59,235 nt of DNA from Desulfobacterium sp. (GCA_016342325.1 JAEINR010000027.1:1-59235); one strand, 5' to 3'; counted from the stretch's first letter, positions 48,078-58,423 are shown. Program-made: numbers and translations. The notes: a model not told the origin generated them from the sequence alone.

Positions 48078-50138
48078 ATGTTCAAAAGTATGGGCTTAAA
48101 GGGAAAACTTCTGTTATCAATCTGCACTATTTTATTCGCCGCCCTGGCAATCTCGAACTATGTAACAACCAGCAAAACCTATTCAGCATCAAAAAAGGTG
48201 GCCATGGAAAAGACCGAAGCCATGGCCGGACAATATGCCACCCAGATCCAGCTTGAGCTCGAACAAGCCCTGGGAGCCGGAAGGACCCTGGCCCATGTCT
48301 TTTCCGGGTTAAAGGCACAAGAGCGCATGCCTGAACGAGATATTTTGATCGGAATGATGAAGCATATTCTCAAGGACAACCCCGAATTTATGGGGGTCTG
48401 GGCGGTGTTGGAGCCCAATGCCCTGGACGGTATGGACGCAGATTTTGCCAATGCCGACGGCCACGATGCAAACGGCCGGTTCCTCCCCTACTGGAACCGG
48501 GTGGGGGGCATCCACCTTGAGCCCTGCACAGGGGTCGAGGACGGCACCACCGAGGGGTTCTACACCAAACCCAAGGCCATGGGCAGGGAAGTCGTTATGG
48601 AACCGGCAACCTATGAGATCGGCGGCCAAAAAATGACCGTAGTCAGCGTCTGTATCCCGATAAAATACCAGAACCAGGTGATTGGCGTCACAGGAATCGA
48701 TTTTTCCATGGAGGCCATGGCGGAGCTGGTTCTGAAGATCAAACCCTATACCAGCGGTTACGGTTCTTTGGTGACCGACACAGGGGCCATCGTGGCCCAT
48801 CCGGAACCATCCTTTGTGGGCAAGAACGCCAAGGCGTTCATCTCCCAGGCCACCTACGACAAGATCACCCAGGGTAAACCAGCGACTGAAGAGTTCCTGT
48901 CCGCCAAGACCGGCAAGAAAAATGTTTTTGTATTTGCCCCCATCACCCCGGGCAGAACCGGTGCTGCCTGGAGCATCGCCGTGTCCGTCCCAATGGATGA
49001 GATCATGGCAGGCGCCCGCTCCCTTCGCAACATAAACATCCTCATCGCCGTCATCACCCTTTTAATTTTGGTTTGTGCCGTCTACTTTATAGCGAACACC
49101 ATTATCGTCAACCCGGTGAAGCAGGTGGTGACAGGACTATACGACATTGCCGAAGGGGACGGGGACACCACCAAACGGCTCCAAGTGATGTCCGGGGATG
49201 AGATCGGGGAACTTGCCAAGGCATTCAACCTGTTCATGGACAAACTCCAGGATCTCATCAAGACCGTCACCACAGATACGTTTACCATTGACGATTCAGC
49301 CGCCTCCCTGGTTGAAATCGCAGGTGCCATGTCATCTGGGGCCGATGACACCTCCGATAAATCAGGTGCCGTGGCCGCTGCCACCGAAGAGATGACCTCA
49401 AACATAAGTTCTGTGGCCGCAGCCATGGAAGAGGCCTCCGCCAATATCAACATGGTGGCCTCGGCCACGGAAGAGATGACCTCCACCATCAACGAGATTG
49501 CCGGCAACTCGGAAAAGGCCAGGAGCATCAGCGAAGATGCCGTGAAAAAGGCGGCCAACGCCAGCGCCTCCATGGCAGAACTAGGGAAAGCTGCCCAGGA
49601 GATCGGCAAGGTCACCGAAACCATCAACGACATCTCCGAACAGACCAACCTTCTGGCCTTAAACGCCACCATCGAAGCGGCCAGGGCCGGGGAAGCGGGC
49701 AAGGGATTTGCCGTTGTCGCCTCCGAGATCAAGGAACTTGCCCGGCAGACGGCCGATGCCACCCGGGAGATCCAGGGAAAGATCAATGGGGTCCAGTCCA
49801 CGGCCCAGGGAACGGTCTCTGAAATCAAGGACGTCACCAAAGTAATCGGAGATATGAACGACATCGTCTCCACCATCGCCTCGGCCGTTGAGGAGCAGTC
49901 CATCGCCACCGCCGAGATCAGCGAAAACATCAACAACGCCTCCACAGGCGTCAGCGAGGTCGGGGAAAACATGAGCCAGGTAAGCGCCGCCGCCGACGAA
50001 ATAGCCAGCGAAATAGCCTATGTAAACACTGCTGCCGAGGAGATATCCAGCAGCAGCGGCCAGGTCAATGACAAGGCCGTGGGCCTCTCGGAGCTTGCCG
50101 GCAAGCTCAAGGAGATCCTGGGCACCTTCAAGGCCTGA
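48078..50138 (+). CDS. Methyl-accepting chemotaxis protein, tandem copy 2
   Basis: With the ATG at 48078, seven bases after AGGAGA, the protein has 686 residues, exactly as copies 1 and 3; earlier starts at 48027 and 48072 fit worse. Domain order is membrane helix, double Cache ([17 protein letters not shown]), helix, HAMP and signalling hairpin. It is closest to copy 1 over the whole length, including the sensor. Differences concentrate at about residues 60-130 and 150-270, where ligand contacts are expected. Confidence 0.95.
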   Translation: MFKSMGLKGKLLLSICTILFAALAISNYVTTSKTYSASKKVAMEKTEAMAGQYATQIQLELEQALGAGRTLAHVFSGLKAQERMPERDILIGMMKHILKDNPEFMGVWAVLEPNALDGMDADFANADGHDANGRFLPYWNRVGGIHLEPCTGVEDGTTEGFYTKPKAMGREVVMEPATYEIGGQKMTVVSVCIPIKYQNQVIGVTGIDFSMEAMAELVLKIKPYTSGYGSLVTDTGAIVAHPEPSFVGKNAKAFISQATYDKITQGKPATEEFLSAKTGKKNVFVFAPITPGRTGAAWSIAVSVPMDEIMAGARSLRNINILIAVITLLILVCAVYFIANTIIVNPVKQVVTGLYDIAEGDGDTTKRLQVMSGDEIGELAKAFNLFMDKLQDLIKTVTTDTFTIDDSAASLVEIAGAMSSGADDTSDKSGAVAAATEEMTSNISSVAAAMEEASANINMVASATEEMTSTINEIAGNSEKARSISEDAVKKAANASASMAELGKAAQEIGKVTETINDISEQTNLLALNATIEAARAGEAGKGFAVVASEIKELARQTADATREIQGKINGVQSTAQGTVSEIKDVTKVIGDMNDIVSTIASAVEEQSIATAEISENINNASTGVSEVGENMSQVSAAADEIASEIAYVNTAAEEISSSSGQVNDKAVGLSELAGKLKEILGTFKA

Positions 50139-50154
50139 TTCCCTGCTTCATCCA

Positions 50155-50177
50155 GGCACCCCCGCCATGGGGGTGCC
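50155..50177 (+). terminator. G+C hairpin after chemoreceptor 2
   Basis: GGCACCCCC and GGGGGTGCC around five bases, one loop base different from the copy at 47741. It follows the stop by 16 bases. Confidence 0.55.
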
Positions 50178-50469
50178 AACCTTCCCGCCCCTCTTTTTTA
50201 CTGGCATCATCCCACCATTTTTTGGCCCCATGATAGACAATGTACGAATCCTGACGAGAATCACATACAAAAGCTATATATACTTCTTGATTTTGATACG
50301 CATTTCATCTAATGATGAACCATTCTGCTGAAAAGCATGGGAAAGGTTATGCTCTAATAGATTGAAGGCGTTCAGATAATGAACACCGTTCACAGACCTG
50401 AGACATCCTAACAGCAACGATTGTCAGGCAAAGGCCTGCCACCAGAAATAAACTCCAAGGAGAGTTCGT
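50178..50469. other. Gap between receptors 2 and 3
   Basis: No gene is seen. The AT-rich 50245-50310 stretch may hold a promoter. AAGGAGAG at the end serves receptor 3. Confidence 0.4.
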
Positions 50470-52530
50470 ATGTTCAAGGATATGGGTTTAAAGGGAAAAC
50501 TGCTGCTATCAATCTGCACGATATTGTTTCTGTCTTTGACGGCCTCCATATCGGTCATCAGTATCAAGACCTATGATTCGTCCAAACGGACAGCCATGGA
50601 AAAAACAGTTGCCATGGCCGGCCAGTACGCCTCGGATATAGAGAACGAAATTGAAGGGGCCCTGGACGGGGCCAGGACCCTGGCCAATGTCTTTGCCGGC
50701 TTAAAGGATCTTGAAACCGTGCCCGACAGAAACAGCCTCAGCCGCATGATGAAGGAAATCATGTTAAAATCCCCCGGTTTTGACGGGGTATGGACGGTAT
50801 GGGAACCCAACGCCCTGGACGGCATGGACAACGAATTTGCAGGCACCGACAGCAATGACGATACCGGACGATTCATCCACTACTGGAACAGGATCGGCGG
50901 CCTCCACCTGGAGCCCTGTGTCGAGTATGAAGACGGAACAACCACAGGGTACTACACAAAACCGAGGGCCACGAAAAAAGAGACCGTCATGGAACCGGTC
51001 ACCTATGCCATCGGCGGCAAGCAGGTGACCGTTCTCAGCGCCTGTGCGCCCATCATGGTCGGCAACCGGTTTGTCGGCGTGGCAGGCCACGACTTTTCCA
51101 TGGAGAAGATGAAGGAGCTGATTCTCAAAATCAATCCCTATGATAACGGATACGGTGCACTGGTCACCAACACCGGTACCATTGCGTTCCATCCGGTTGA
51201 GGAGATGATCGGAAAGAATATAAAGGAGTTTGTCAGCCCAAATATTTTTACCAGCATCACCCAGGGGAAGCCTGCCATTGAGGAATTTAAAGCCGCCACT
51301 ACCGAAACAACCAACATGTTTGTCTTTGCCCCCATCAACCTCGGCCACACCGACGCCCCATGGAGCCTGTTGGTTTCCGTCCCCCTTGATGAAGTGATGG
51401 CCGAAGCCAAAACATTGAGGAATATCAACATTCTCATCGGAGCGATCACCCTGGCCATCCTGTTTGCCGCCATCTACTTCATCTCAGGAACCCTCATCGT
51501 CAACCCGCTCAAACAGGTGGTGGCAGGACTCTACGACATTGCCCAGGGGGAAGGGGACACCACCAAACGCCTCCAGGTAAAGGCCGGGGATGAGATCGGG
51601 GAGCTTTCAAAGGCATTCAACCTCTTCATGGATCGACTCCAGGAGCTGATCAAAACCGTGACACGGGACGCCCACACCATTGACGGTTCAGCCGCCTCCC
51701 TGGTGGAAATTGCCGGGATCATGTCTTCGGGGGCCGATGACGCCTCGGAAAAATCCAGCGCCGTGGCAGCTGCCACGGAAGAGATGAATTCCAATATCAA
51801 CTCTGTGGCCGCTGCCATGGAAGAGGCTTCCGCCAACATCAACATGGTGGCCTCGGCCACGGAAGAGATGACCTCCACCATCAACGAAATTGCCAGCAAC
51901 TCGGAAAAGGCCAGGAGCATCAGCGAAGAGGCCGTTAAAAAAGCGGCCAACGCCAGTGACTCCATGGCTGAACTCGGAAAAGCGGCCCAGGAGATCGGCC
52001 AGGTGACCGAGACCATCAACGACATCTCAGAGCAGACCAACCTTCTGGCTTTGAACGCCACCATCGAGGCGGCCAGGGCCGGGGAAGCAGGCAAGGGTTT
52101 TGCCGTTGTCGCATCCGAGATCAAGGAGCTTGCCCGGCAGACAGCCGATGCCACCCGGGAAATCCAGGGAAAGATCAATGGCGTACAGTCCACGGCCCAG
52201 GGAACGGTCACGGAGATCCGGGAGGTCACCACTGTCATTGGAGATATGAACGACATCGTCTCCACCATCGCCTCGGCCGTTGAGGAGCAGTCCATCGCCA
52301 CCACCGAGATCAGTGACAACATCAGTAATGCCTCCACAGGCGTCAGTGAGGTGGGAGAAAACATGAGCCAGGTAAGCGCTGCCTCGGACGAGATAGCCAC
52401 CGAAATAGCCTATGTGAATGATGCTTCCGAGGAGATGTCCAACAACAGCTCCCAGGTCAATGACAAGGCCATGGGGCTCTCGGAGCTTGCCGGAAGCCTT
52501 AAGGAGATCCTGGGAACCTTCAAGGCCTAA
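50470..52530 (+). CDS. Methyl-accepting chemotaxis protein, tandem copy 3
   Basis: The 686-residue receptor has the same domain order as its neighbours. Its sensor (about 35-280; [34 protein letters not shown]) is the most diverged of the three, with GHDF where the others have GIDF. The HAMP and signalling regions remain nearly identical. AGGAGAG precedes the ATG at seven bases. A GGGGGG/CCCCCC hairpin follows at 52543-52575. Confidence 0.95.
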   Translation: MFKDMGLKGKLLLSICTILFLSLTASISVISIKTYDSSKRTAMEKTVAMAGQYASDIENEIEGALDGARTLANVFAGLKDLETVPDRNSLSRMMKEIMLKSPGFDGVWTVWEPNALDGMDNEFAGTDSNDDTGRFIHYWNRIGGLHLEPCVEYEDGTTTGYYTKPRATKKETVMEPVTYAIGGKQVTVLSACAPIMVGNRFVGVAGHDFSMEKMKELILKINPYDNGYGALVTNTGTIAFHPVEEMIGKNIKEFVSPNIFTSITQGKPAIEEFKAATTETTNMFVFAPINLGHTDAPWSLLVSVPLDEVMAEAKTLRNINILIGAITLAILFAAIYFISGTLIVNPLKQVVAGLYDIAQGEGDTTKRLQVKAGDEIGELSKAFNLFMDRLQELIKTVTRDAHTIDGSAASLVEIAGIMSSGADDASEKSSAVAAATEEMNSNINSVAAAMEEASANINMVASATEEMTSTINEIASNSEKARSISEEAVKKAANASDSMAELGKAAQEIGQVTETINDISEQTNLLALNATIEAARAGEAGKGFAVVASEIKELARQTADATREIQGKINGVQSTAQGTVTEIREVTTVIGDMNDIVSTIASAVEEQSIATTEISDNISNASTGVSEVGENMSQVSAASDEIATEIAYVNDASEEMSNNSSQVNDKAMGLSELAGSLKEILGTFKA

Positions 52531-52641
52531 GCCAGATTACAACATGGGGGGTCGCTGAACAGGCGGCGCCCCCCTTGGATTGCCCCCGTTTCATTGACAT
52601 AAGCGTCCGGACAGCAACAAAGAAGAAGAAGAAGAAGAACA

Positions 52642-53868
52642 ATGTATCAATCGTTTTACACAGAAATTATAGAACAGGAAACAGACATTCCAGGGCTTGA
52701 ACGCCTCTGCCTGAACCTGAACACCCGAGCCCCCCATGTCTATCTCTTTCCAAAACCCATTGAATCCTATTTCAGCAGGAGCTTTTTCAACACCCATAAA
52801 CGGCAGAACCTTATCTTCATGATAATCGGTCTCCTGGTGTACGACCTCTTTGCCATCATGGACAAGCAGATGCTCCTGGATATATATCCCCTTGCATGGC
52901 AACTGAGGTTTTTAGGGTTCACCCCAGTGACCCTCGCTCTTCTCTACCTGATCCACAAGACCGCAAACCCCAGGATCATGGACCGACTGATTATCAGCAT
53001 CCTGACCCTGGGATCGATCCTGATCCTGACCCTACTCTGCATGTCAGGCCACCCTCTCTCGGCCCACTACCACAGCGGGGTCTTTGTGGTCAGCCTTGCC
53101 GGTCTCTTGATCTTCAAGATCTCCATACGGTACAAGGCCCTCTTCGCTCTGGTCACCATGGGGCTCCATCTGGTATGGTTTCCGTTCATCACCACCATCC
53201 CCATTGAATCGAAATTCAACACCATCGCCGTTCTGGTTGCCCTATGCTTTGTCTGCCTCATCTCGGCCTTTGAACGGGAGGGCACCCTGAGAAAGGCGTT
53301 TATCTATGGCCTTTCCAAGGAGCTTAGCGCCCACACCCTTGAAAAAAAGGCACGGCTGCTTGAGCTTCTCTCCAACCGGGACGAACTCACCGGCCTTGCC
53401 AACCGCCGCTTTTTGAACGACCACCTGAACCGTCTCGTAACCCAGACTGAAAACTCTGCCTTTCCCATCTCCATCCTCTATGTGGATATCGACGATTTCA
53501 AACGTTACAACGATACCTACGGCCACTCTGCCGGAGACCTCTGCCTCCAAAAAGTGTCAACGGTTTTCAAGGGCTACGCAAACCGCAGGTTCGACCTTGC
53601 CTCCCGCTGTGGCGGCGAGGAGTTTGTCATGGTGCTCCCCTTCACCGGAACCAACGAGGCCATGGCTGTTGCTGAAAAAATCAGAACCGCTGTAGAAACC
53701 TTGAACATACCCCATAGGACCTCAGGCGTTTCAGACCGTGTGACCATCAGCACCGGTATCGCAACCATCACCATAACCAACCGGGTCCCCCCCTCCGAGG
53801 CCCTGAACCAGGCCGACCAGGCCCTTTACAGGGCAAAGCGATCCGGAAAGAACAAGGTAACCACCTAG
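52642..53868 (+). CDS. Membrane diguanylate cyclase (GGDEF)
   Basis: The 408-residue protein has an N-terminal cytosolic stretch, about six membrane helices (60-225), a short coiled coil, and a GGDEF domain. DELTGLANRRFLNDHL starts the domain, DIDDFKRYNDTYGHSAGD holds metal ligands and GGEEF (324-328) is the active site. An RxxD product-inhibition site, RRFD (315-318), lies five residues before it. It should make cyclic di-GMP. The ribosome site is hidden in an (AAG)n run at 52620-52638, which could vary in length. It lies 110 bases after the receptors, so may link chemotaxis with biofilm control. Confidence 0.93.
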   Translation: MYQSFYTEIIEQETDIPGLERLCLNLNTRAPHVYLFPKPIESYFSRSFFNTHKRQNLIFMIIGLLVYDLFAIMDKQMLLDIYPLAWQLRFLGFTPVTLALLYLIHKTANPRIMDRLIISILTLGSILILTLLCMSGHPLSAHYHSGVFVVSLAGLLIFKISIRYKALFALVTMGLHLVWFPFITTIPIESKFNTIAVLVALCFVCLISAFEREGTLRKAFIYGLSKELSAHTLEKKARLLELLSNRDELTGLANRRFLNDHLNRLVTQTENSAFPISILYVDIDDFKRYNDTYGHSAGDLCLQKVSTVFKGYANRRFDLASRCGGEEFVMVLPFTGTNEAMAVAEKIRTAVETLNIPHRTSGVSDRVTISTGIATITITNRVPPSEALNQADQALYRAKRSGKNKVTT

Positions 53869-53887
53869 GTGTTTATCTCTTATTTTC

Positions 53888-53945
53888 GTGCTGTTTTGGC
53901 AAGAGAATCAGAAAACCGCTTTGGTTCTGGCTTGTCCAGGTTAGG
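53888..53945 (+). repeat. Dispersed palindromic repeat, copy 2
   Basis: TTGGCAAGAGAATCAGAAAA then a spacer and GGTTCTGGCTTGTCCAGG match the reverse complement of 44461-44520 with a few changes. It lies between the convergent diguanylate cyclase and AlaX-type genes. Confidence 0.6.
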
Positions 53946-54073
53946 ATAAAACAACCAGTGATACCAAACGTGCTCCGGATTCTTCGAAATCGCGACACCA
54001 GCAAGTAACAATCTACTTGGCCTTGGGGGATAGCCGATACCTCTGGGTTACTACTTGATTTTTCTAAAAAGGG

Positions 54074-54526
54074 TCACTGTCCATCCAGACGGCAAAGCTT
54101 GAACCGGATCCTGAGAACGTCATCGTTGAAATCTGCAGAAATGATCCTGAAGCCGTTGATCTCGGCCGTGGACCCCACATGGGTACCGATGCAAGGACAG
54201 GCGTCATAGTCACCCATGTGAACGATCCTGAACTGCTCAAGTTCGTCTCCATCCGGTACCCGCTCGATGTTAAAGTTCTCCTCGGCCTCTTTGGGGGAAA
54301 CAAACGCCAGGGTGACAGGAAGATCATCCTGAATCACCTGGTTGACCCGGGTCTCGATCTCCCGGAGCTCCTCACCTGTCAGCATCCGGTGAAACCGATA
54401 GTCGCACTTGGATTTTTTCTTGTTGATATGGGCGCTGAAGCAGCGCCGGCAACCCAACAGTCTCACCATGGTCTGGTTGAGAAGATGCTCTGCAGAGTGC
54501 ATCCGTACACTGGGATCCGCGGTCAT
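54074..54526 (-). CDS. AlaX-type alanyl-tRNA editing protein
   Basis: The 150-residue protein is like the stand-alone editing domain of alanyl-tRNA synthetase. HSAEHLL (HxxxH zinc motif, near residue 10) and CPCIGTHV (the Cys-x3-His part, near 110) supply the metal ligands. FSAHINKKKSKCDYRF lies between. Such proteins clear Ser- or Gly-tRNA-Ala. AAGAGGCAC precedes the ATG. It lies 53 bases downstream of rho and probably shares its transcript. Confidence 0.83.
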   Translation of the reverse strand: MTADPSVRMHSAEHLLNQTMVRLLGCRRCFSAHINKKKSKCDYRFHRMLTGEELREIETRVNQVIQDDLPVTLAFVSPKEAEENFNIERVPDGDELEQFRIVHMGDYDACPCIGTHVGSTAEINGFRIISADFNDDVLRIRFKLCRLDGQ

Positions 54527-54579
54527 GATTGTGCCTCTTATATCTCTGGTTCCGAATTCAGAAGGGTTGACACTCAGGT

Positions 54580-55650
54580 TCAGGAGATGTAGTCGATGAA
54601 CCGTTTCATGGCAGAGACTTCGTCCATGCCGGAGAGATCCCGTCGAACCCTGATGCTCTCCGCATACTCCTCTTTATCAAAAAGAAGATCCTCTTTACGG
54701 GTGCCGGACTCATTAATGTTGATGGCGGGCCACACCCGCTGTTCCGCGCAGGAACGGGAAAGAACCAGGTCCATGTTACCGGTACCCTTGAACTCTTGGA
54801 AAATGACTTCGTCCATCCGGCTTCCCGTGTCCACAAGGATGGTGGCCATGATGGTAAGGGAACCGCCGTTTTCAAGGTTTCGGGCCGCACCAAAGATCTT
54901 CCGGGGAAAGGCCATGGCATTGGCGCCAAGACCGCCGGTCATGGTCTTGCCATGGCTGTTGGTCTCAATATTGAAAGCACGGGTCATCCGGGTCAGGGAG
55001 TCGATGAACACGACAGCGTCCTGGCCTGTCTCGGCACAGCGGATGGCCGTATGAAGGGCAAGCCGGGTCATCCTCATGTGCTGGGCGATCTGCTGATCCG
55101 CCGACGAGTAAAGCACATGGGCCTCTTTCAAGCCCCGCCTGAAATCGGTCACCTCTTCAGGCCGCTCGTCCACCAGCAGGACAAACACCTTTGAATCGGG
55201 ATGGTTCAGAATCATGGAGTTGGCCATGTGCCTCAGGATCATTGTCTTTCCTGATTTTGGCGGTGCAATGATCAACCCCCGCTGGCCCTTGCCAAGGGGA
55301 ACAACCATGTCCAAGGCCTTGCCGGTCAAGTCATCCGGCCCCTGGGCAAGATTATAGCGTTCCTCCGGGTTGATGCTGACCTGGTCCTGGAGCAGGGGAA
55401 CCTTCACGTACTCGTCAAGGGAAAGATTGTTGACGGTATGAATTCTCGAAAGTGCAAGGTTCTGGTTCTTGCCTCCCTTGCTCTCCCCATCGCCCTGAAT
55501 ATAACTTCCCTCCCTGAGATCGAACCGATTAATCAACGGTATCGACACATAGGGATTTTCAGGACCCGGCTGATAATTATTTTCAATGGAGCGTAAAAAG
55601 CCAAAGCCCCTGTCCATTATTTCTAGATATCCCTCTACAGGTTCCAACAT
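54580..55650 (-). CDS. rho: Short transcription termination factor Rho
   Basis: With the ATG at 55650 (GGGAG upstream) the protein has 356 residues, about 60 fewer than E. coli Rho. The N-terminal helical Rho_N part is missing. The RNA-binding cold-shock-like domain is present (GYLEIMDRGFGFLRSIENNY, VSIPLINRFDLREG). The motor has Walker A APPKSGKT (129-136), VLLVDERPEEVTDFRRG and the DSLTRMTRAFN segment. A longer in-frame extension lacks Rho-like sequence. It may be a second Rho beside a full-length one. The leader holds an 11-bp periodic array. Confidence 0.92.
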   Translation of the reverse strand: MLEPVEGYLEIMDRGFGFLRSIENNYQPGPENPYVSIPLINRFDLREGSYIQGDGESKGGKNQNLALSRIHTVNNLSLDEYVKVPLLQDQVSINPEERYNLAQGPDDLTGKALDMVVPLGKGQRGLIIAPPKSGKTMILRHMANSMILNHPDSKVFVLLVDERPEEVTDFRRGLKEAHVLYSSADQQIAQHMRMTRLALHTAIRCAETGQDAVVFIDSLTRMTRAFNIETNSHGKTMTGGLGANAMAFPRKIFGAARNLENGGSLTIMATILVDTGSRMDEVIFQEFKGTGNMDLVLSRSCAEQRVWPAININESGTRKEDLLFDKEEYAESIRVRRDLSGMDEVSAMKRFIDYIS

Positions 55651-55659
55651 CAAACTCCC

Positions 55660-55758
55660 GGATAAATGATTGATAAACCAGTGATAAACCAGTGACACAT
55701 AATTGGTAAAGCATTGATAATTCAGTGATAAATCAGTAACACATGGTTGACAACATGT
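55660..55758 (-). promoter_or_regulatory. 11-bp periodic array in the rho leader, candidate rut site
   Basis: Nine 11-bp units lie just before the rho start. On the plus strand the consensus is TGATAAAYCAG: exact copies at 55671 and 55682, near copies at 55715 and 55726, looser ones at 55660, 55693, 55704, 55737 and 55748. In the transcript most units end in UCA or CCA, so YC dinucleotides recur every 11 bases. That spacing suits binding across a Rho hexamer and suggests autoregulation. Confidence 0.5.
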
Positions 55759-55922
55759 TGTAATTCGAATTGCTGCCGATGATGAAGAACGGCACCAAGT
55801 ACTTAGTCTACGTAAAAAACGACAATAATACAAGGGGTAACGCTATATTTTTAGCCGAACCCTGATTTTCCCCTCCTTGGAAAGAACGCCCCCATTCAGT
55901 CCCCATGGGTTCCAAGGTAACC

Positions 55923-57563
55923 TTACCGTTTCACCCCCCTGACGGTGATCACAGCCAATCCCTTAACAAAGAGTTGAGCCAGGGGCTTGTCAACCGGGTG
56001 TTCGAACACGGTACCGTCCGGCAGGATCCCCCGGATTTTTGCGTCATGGAGAAAGCCTGCCAACAAAATTTTTCCGGCCGCCCTCCGGTCATGGGGATCG
56101 ATAGCTGCCCCCTGGTCACAGACCGGGCAAGGCTCGGGCAACTCCCCCTCGTCCACAAGGGCCTTCATAAAGTTGAGTATCCTGGCAAGCCTCAGCAGGG
56201 TGGCCGCCTGGAGCCGGGTGGTGATATCGGACACGGGAAAAGCGGTGGAGCGCATCCGGGCAAAGGTCGGCGGAAGAAGCCCCCGGGTCTTGCAGCGCTG
56301 AAAATCATGGCTTCCCGGGGCCGGGTAAAACACGGAAAGCCCCACCAGGGTTCGCCTGGCCCCAAGGTAAAGCAGGTCTTCCACCGACGGTTCCGGCGCC
56401 TGGCCCGGCGCTGCGGCGATCAAATAGGAGACCGCCTCCATGGAAAGAATCTGGGCAAGGTCCAGGCAACGGTCAAGGGCTTTGCTCACATCCGGCCGTT
56501 TGAACCGGGCCAGCTGCTCCCTTGCGGTGGAGCCCAAGGAGAGGTTCAAGGTCCTGAAGCCGGCGGCCTTCATGGCGGCAACGATTTCCCCATCCAGGGA
56601 GGGGGCATAGAGGCCGTTCATGGCCCGAAGCTCGATATCCCTTCCCCCAAACCGGGTGGTGATCTCCCTCAACAGGGAGAGGAACCATTCCTTGTCAAGG
56701 CTCAGGTTTTCATCCTCGAAATCGATAAACCCGACCTCCTGGTACGCCATTTGGCACTCAAGCTCCGCCATCACCGATGCAACGCTTCGCCGGCGAAAGG
56801 GGGCATGGGCGGAGGAGGCTCCAAGGCAGCAGTAGGTGCAATGCATGGGACACCCCCTTGCCGCCACCACCGAGATGCTGGCCCGCTGTTTTCGTTTGTA
56901 AAACCCATGGTCCACAAGGTCTGTGGCAGGCAGGGGAAAAGCGTCCAGGTCGTCCATCCAGACGGGTTCCTTTATATGAAGGGATCCGTCCTGCCGCTTG
57001 AAAACGATTCCCGGCACATCCCCAAGACTTGTGTTATTTTTGAGAGCCAGGGCAAGCCCCGGCATGGAGACCTCCCCCTCCCCCCGGAGAACGAAATCCA
57101 CGGCCTTGCATTCCATCACCGCTTCGGGAAAAAGGGTTGGATGATGGCCGCCCATGACCACCCGGCACTCCGGCCAGAATTGTTTGATCGCCTCGGCGGT
57201 TTTAAGGGCCTCGTCACAATAGGCCGTGAACAACGAGGAGATGCCCACGAGAAAAGGTCGCTTCTCCCTTGCCAGGGTTCCCATGTGCTCGTAGCTGTAA
57301 CCATAGTGGCGATAATGATGAAACAGGGCAAAGGGAGAGCGATCGTTCCTGCCGTAGAATCGATCAAGGTCTCCCAGCTCCGGGGGCGACGGGATGATTT
57401 TCGATTTGGCAACGGCAAGGGCATCCACCATGGACACGGAAAACCCCGCCTGTTCAAGGGATGCGGCAATGCAGGCAAGGCCGTAGGGAACCGTGCGCTT
57501 TGCCGTGAGATAAAACTCCTCCATGGGGGGCTGGACAAGCAGAATCTCACAGGGGGTGCTCAA
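55923..57563 (-). CDS. B12-binding-domain radical SAM protein
   Basis: The 546-residue protein has an N-terminal cobalamin-binding-like domain (about 5-190; ILLVQPPMEEFYL, VMGGHHPTLFPEAV) and a radical SAM domain with CPMHCTYC (CxxxCxxC) in VVAARGCPMHCTYCCLG. FIDFEDENLSLDKEWFLSL and a GFRTLNLSLGS step follow. The C-terminal part has four Cys, two in CPVCDQG. It starts with TTG overlapping the previous stop (TTGA), eight bases after GGAGG. The substrate is unknown; related enzymes methylate or rearrange lipids and small molecules. Confidence 0.85.
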   Translation of the reverse strand: MSTPCEILLVQPPMEEFYLTAKRTVPYGLACIAASLEQAGFSVSMVDALAVAKSKIIPSPPELGDLDRFYGRNDRSPFALFHHYRHYGYSYEHMGTLAREKRPFLVGISSLFTAYCDEALKTAEAIKQFWPECRVVMGGHHPTLFPEAVMECKAVDFVLRGEGEVSMPGLALALKNNTSLGDVPGIVFKRQDGSLHIKEPVWMDDLDAFPLPATDLVDHGFYKRKQRASISVVAARGCPMHCTYCCLGASSAHAPFRRRSVASVMAELECQMAYQEVGFIDFEDENLSLDKEWFLSLLREITTRFGGRDIELRAMNGLYAPSLDGEIVAAMKAAGFRTLNLSLGSTAREQLARFKRPDVSKALDRCLDLAQILSMEAVSYLIAAAPGQAPEPSVEDLLYLGARRTLVGLSVFYPAPGSHDFQRCKTRGLLPPTFARMRSTAFPVSDITTRLQAATLLRLARILNFMKALVDEGELPEPCPVCDQGAAIDPHDRRAAGKILLAGFLHDAKIRGILPDGTVFEHPVDKPLAQLFVKGLAVITVRGVKR

Positions 57564-58393
57564 TAGTAACGCCTCCGGAGCCGATCCACGGTGGAAAGAT
57601 CCGGATGAAAGGGAAGTTCAGGCGCCGGGGGCAGGGGCAGTTCATGGGTCTGGGCAAAGGGCGTCTCCTGGATTTTCAAGTTGTACGCCTTGACCATCAA
57701 GGTCTCCAGATTGACCACATCCTCGATGTTGTAGGCCAGAAGGGTTTCCAGGGCCTTTACATCCCGGTTCTTCAGATAGTCGTTCCAGAGCAGGATGGCA
57801 AAATAGCCGTCCACACCGTCAAGCTCCCCACGGTCGATGCCCATGCTTTTTTCACACCCCTTGAGCCCTCCCTTGAACCCGAGGCTCTTCAAGATGTAGC
57901 GAAGATCCAGATGAACCTGGTCAAGGCGAATGCCGAACTGATGCTCGATGAACGGCACATCAAAACATTTTCCATTGTAGGTGACAAGAACCTTGTACGG
58001 CTCGATATCCTTTAGAAAATCGTCCAGGTTTTGGCCCTGCACATAATAACGGATGGTGTCACCATCATACAGGGCAATGGTGGTAATGGTCTCGCAATCC
58101 CACTCAAGCCCGGTGGTTTCAATATCAAGATAGGCCGTGGTGTGGCGGAACTCCGGAAAAAAGCGCCAGTGAAGGGACGGCGGCAGAAGGTCTTCAAAGT
58201 AGGTGTAATTTTTCTCTGCCATCCGTTGCCTGGATTCCGCCACATAACGGGTCAGGGTGCTGAGCCGCTTGGGGGAAATCTTTAACCCGTCGGGGTCAGT
58301 CAACCGATCCCAGTGGTTCACTCCCGCGGCCCACAGGTCCTGTTCGCTCTTCATTCCGATGCCCGGAATGTGGTGAAATGTATTGTTAAGCAT
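57560..58393 (-). CDS. YprB-type RNase H-like exonuclease
   Basis: The 277-residue protein carries a DEDD-type 3'-5' exonuclease domain: AYLDIETTGLEWDCETI with the first Asp/Glu pair, a middle VTYNGKCFDVPFIEHQFG and HLDLRYILKSLG, and a late LAYNIEDVVNLETL with the last Asp. An N-terminal helical part (GIGMKSEQDLWAAGVNHW) resembles a helix-hairpin-helix that is common in this family. AGGAGAG precedes the ATG. It is coupled by a four-base overlap to the radical SAM gene downstream. Confidence 0.85.
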   Translation of the reverse strand: MLNNTFHHIPGIGMKSEQDLWAAGVNHWDRLTDPDGLKISPKRLSTLTRYVAESRQRMAEKNYTYFEDLLPPSLHWRFFPEFRHTTAYLDIETTGLEWDCETITTIALYDGDTIRYYVQGQNLDDFLKDIEPYKVLVTYNGKCFDVPFIEHQFGIRLDQVHLDLRYILKSLGFKGGLKGCEKSMGIDRGELDGVDGYFAILLWNDYLKNRDVKALETLLAYNIEDVVNLETLMVKAYNLKIQETPFAQTHELPLPPAPELPFHPDLSTVDRLRRRYY

Positions 58394-58423
58394 GCACTCT
58401 CCTGCCCTTTGTTTAAATGATTA

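Noticed and set aside
46723-52400. Long minus-strand frames (277-296 codons) opposite each tandem chemoreceptor
   Set aside because: They are antisense shadows caused by the codon use of the signalling domain. They repeat in all three copies, lack ribosome sites and encode low-complexity Ser/Ala/Met sequence.
55905-57566. A 553-codon plus-strand frame opposite the radical SAM gene
   Set aside because: Antisense shadow; the minus-strand protein has the CxxxCxxC motif and a coupled start, and the plus frame has no recognisable feature.
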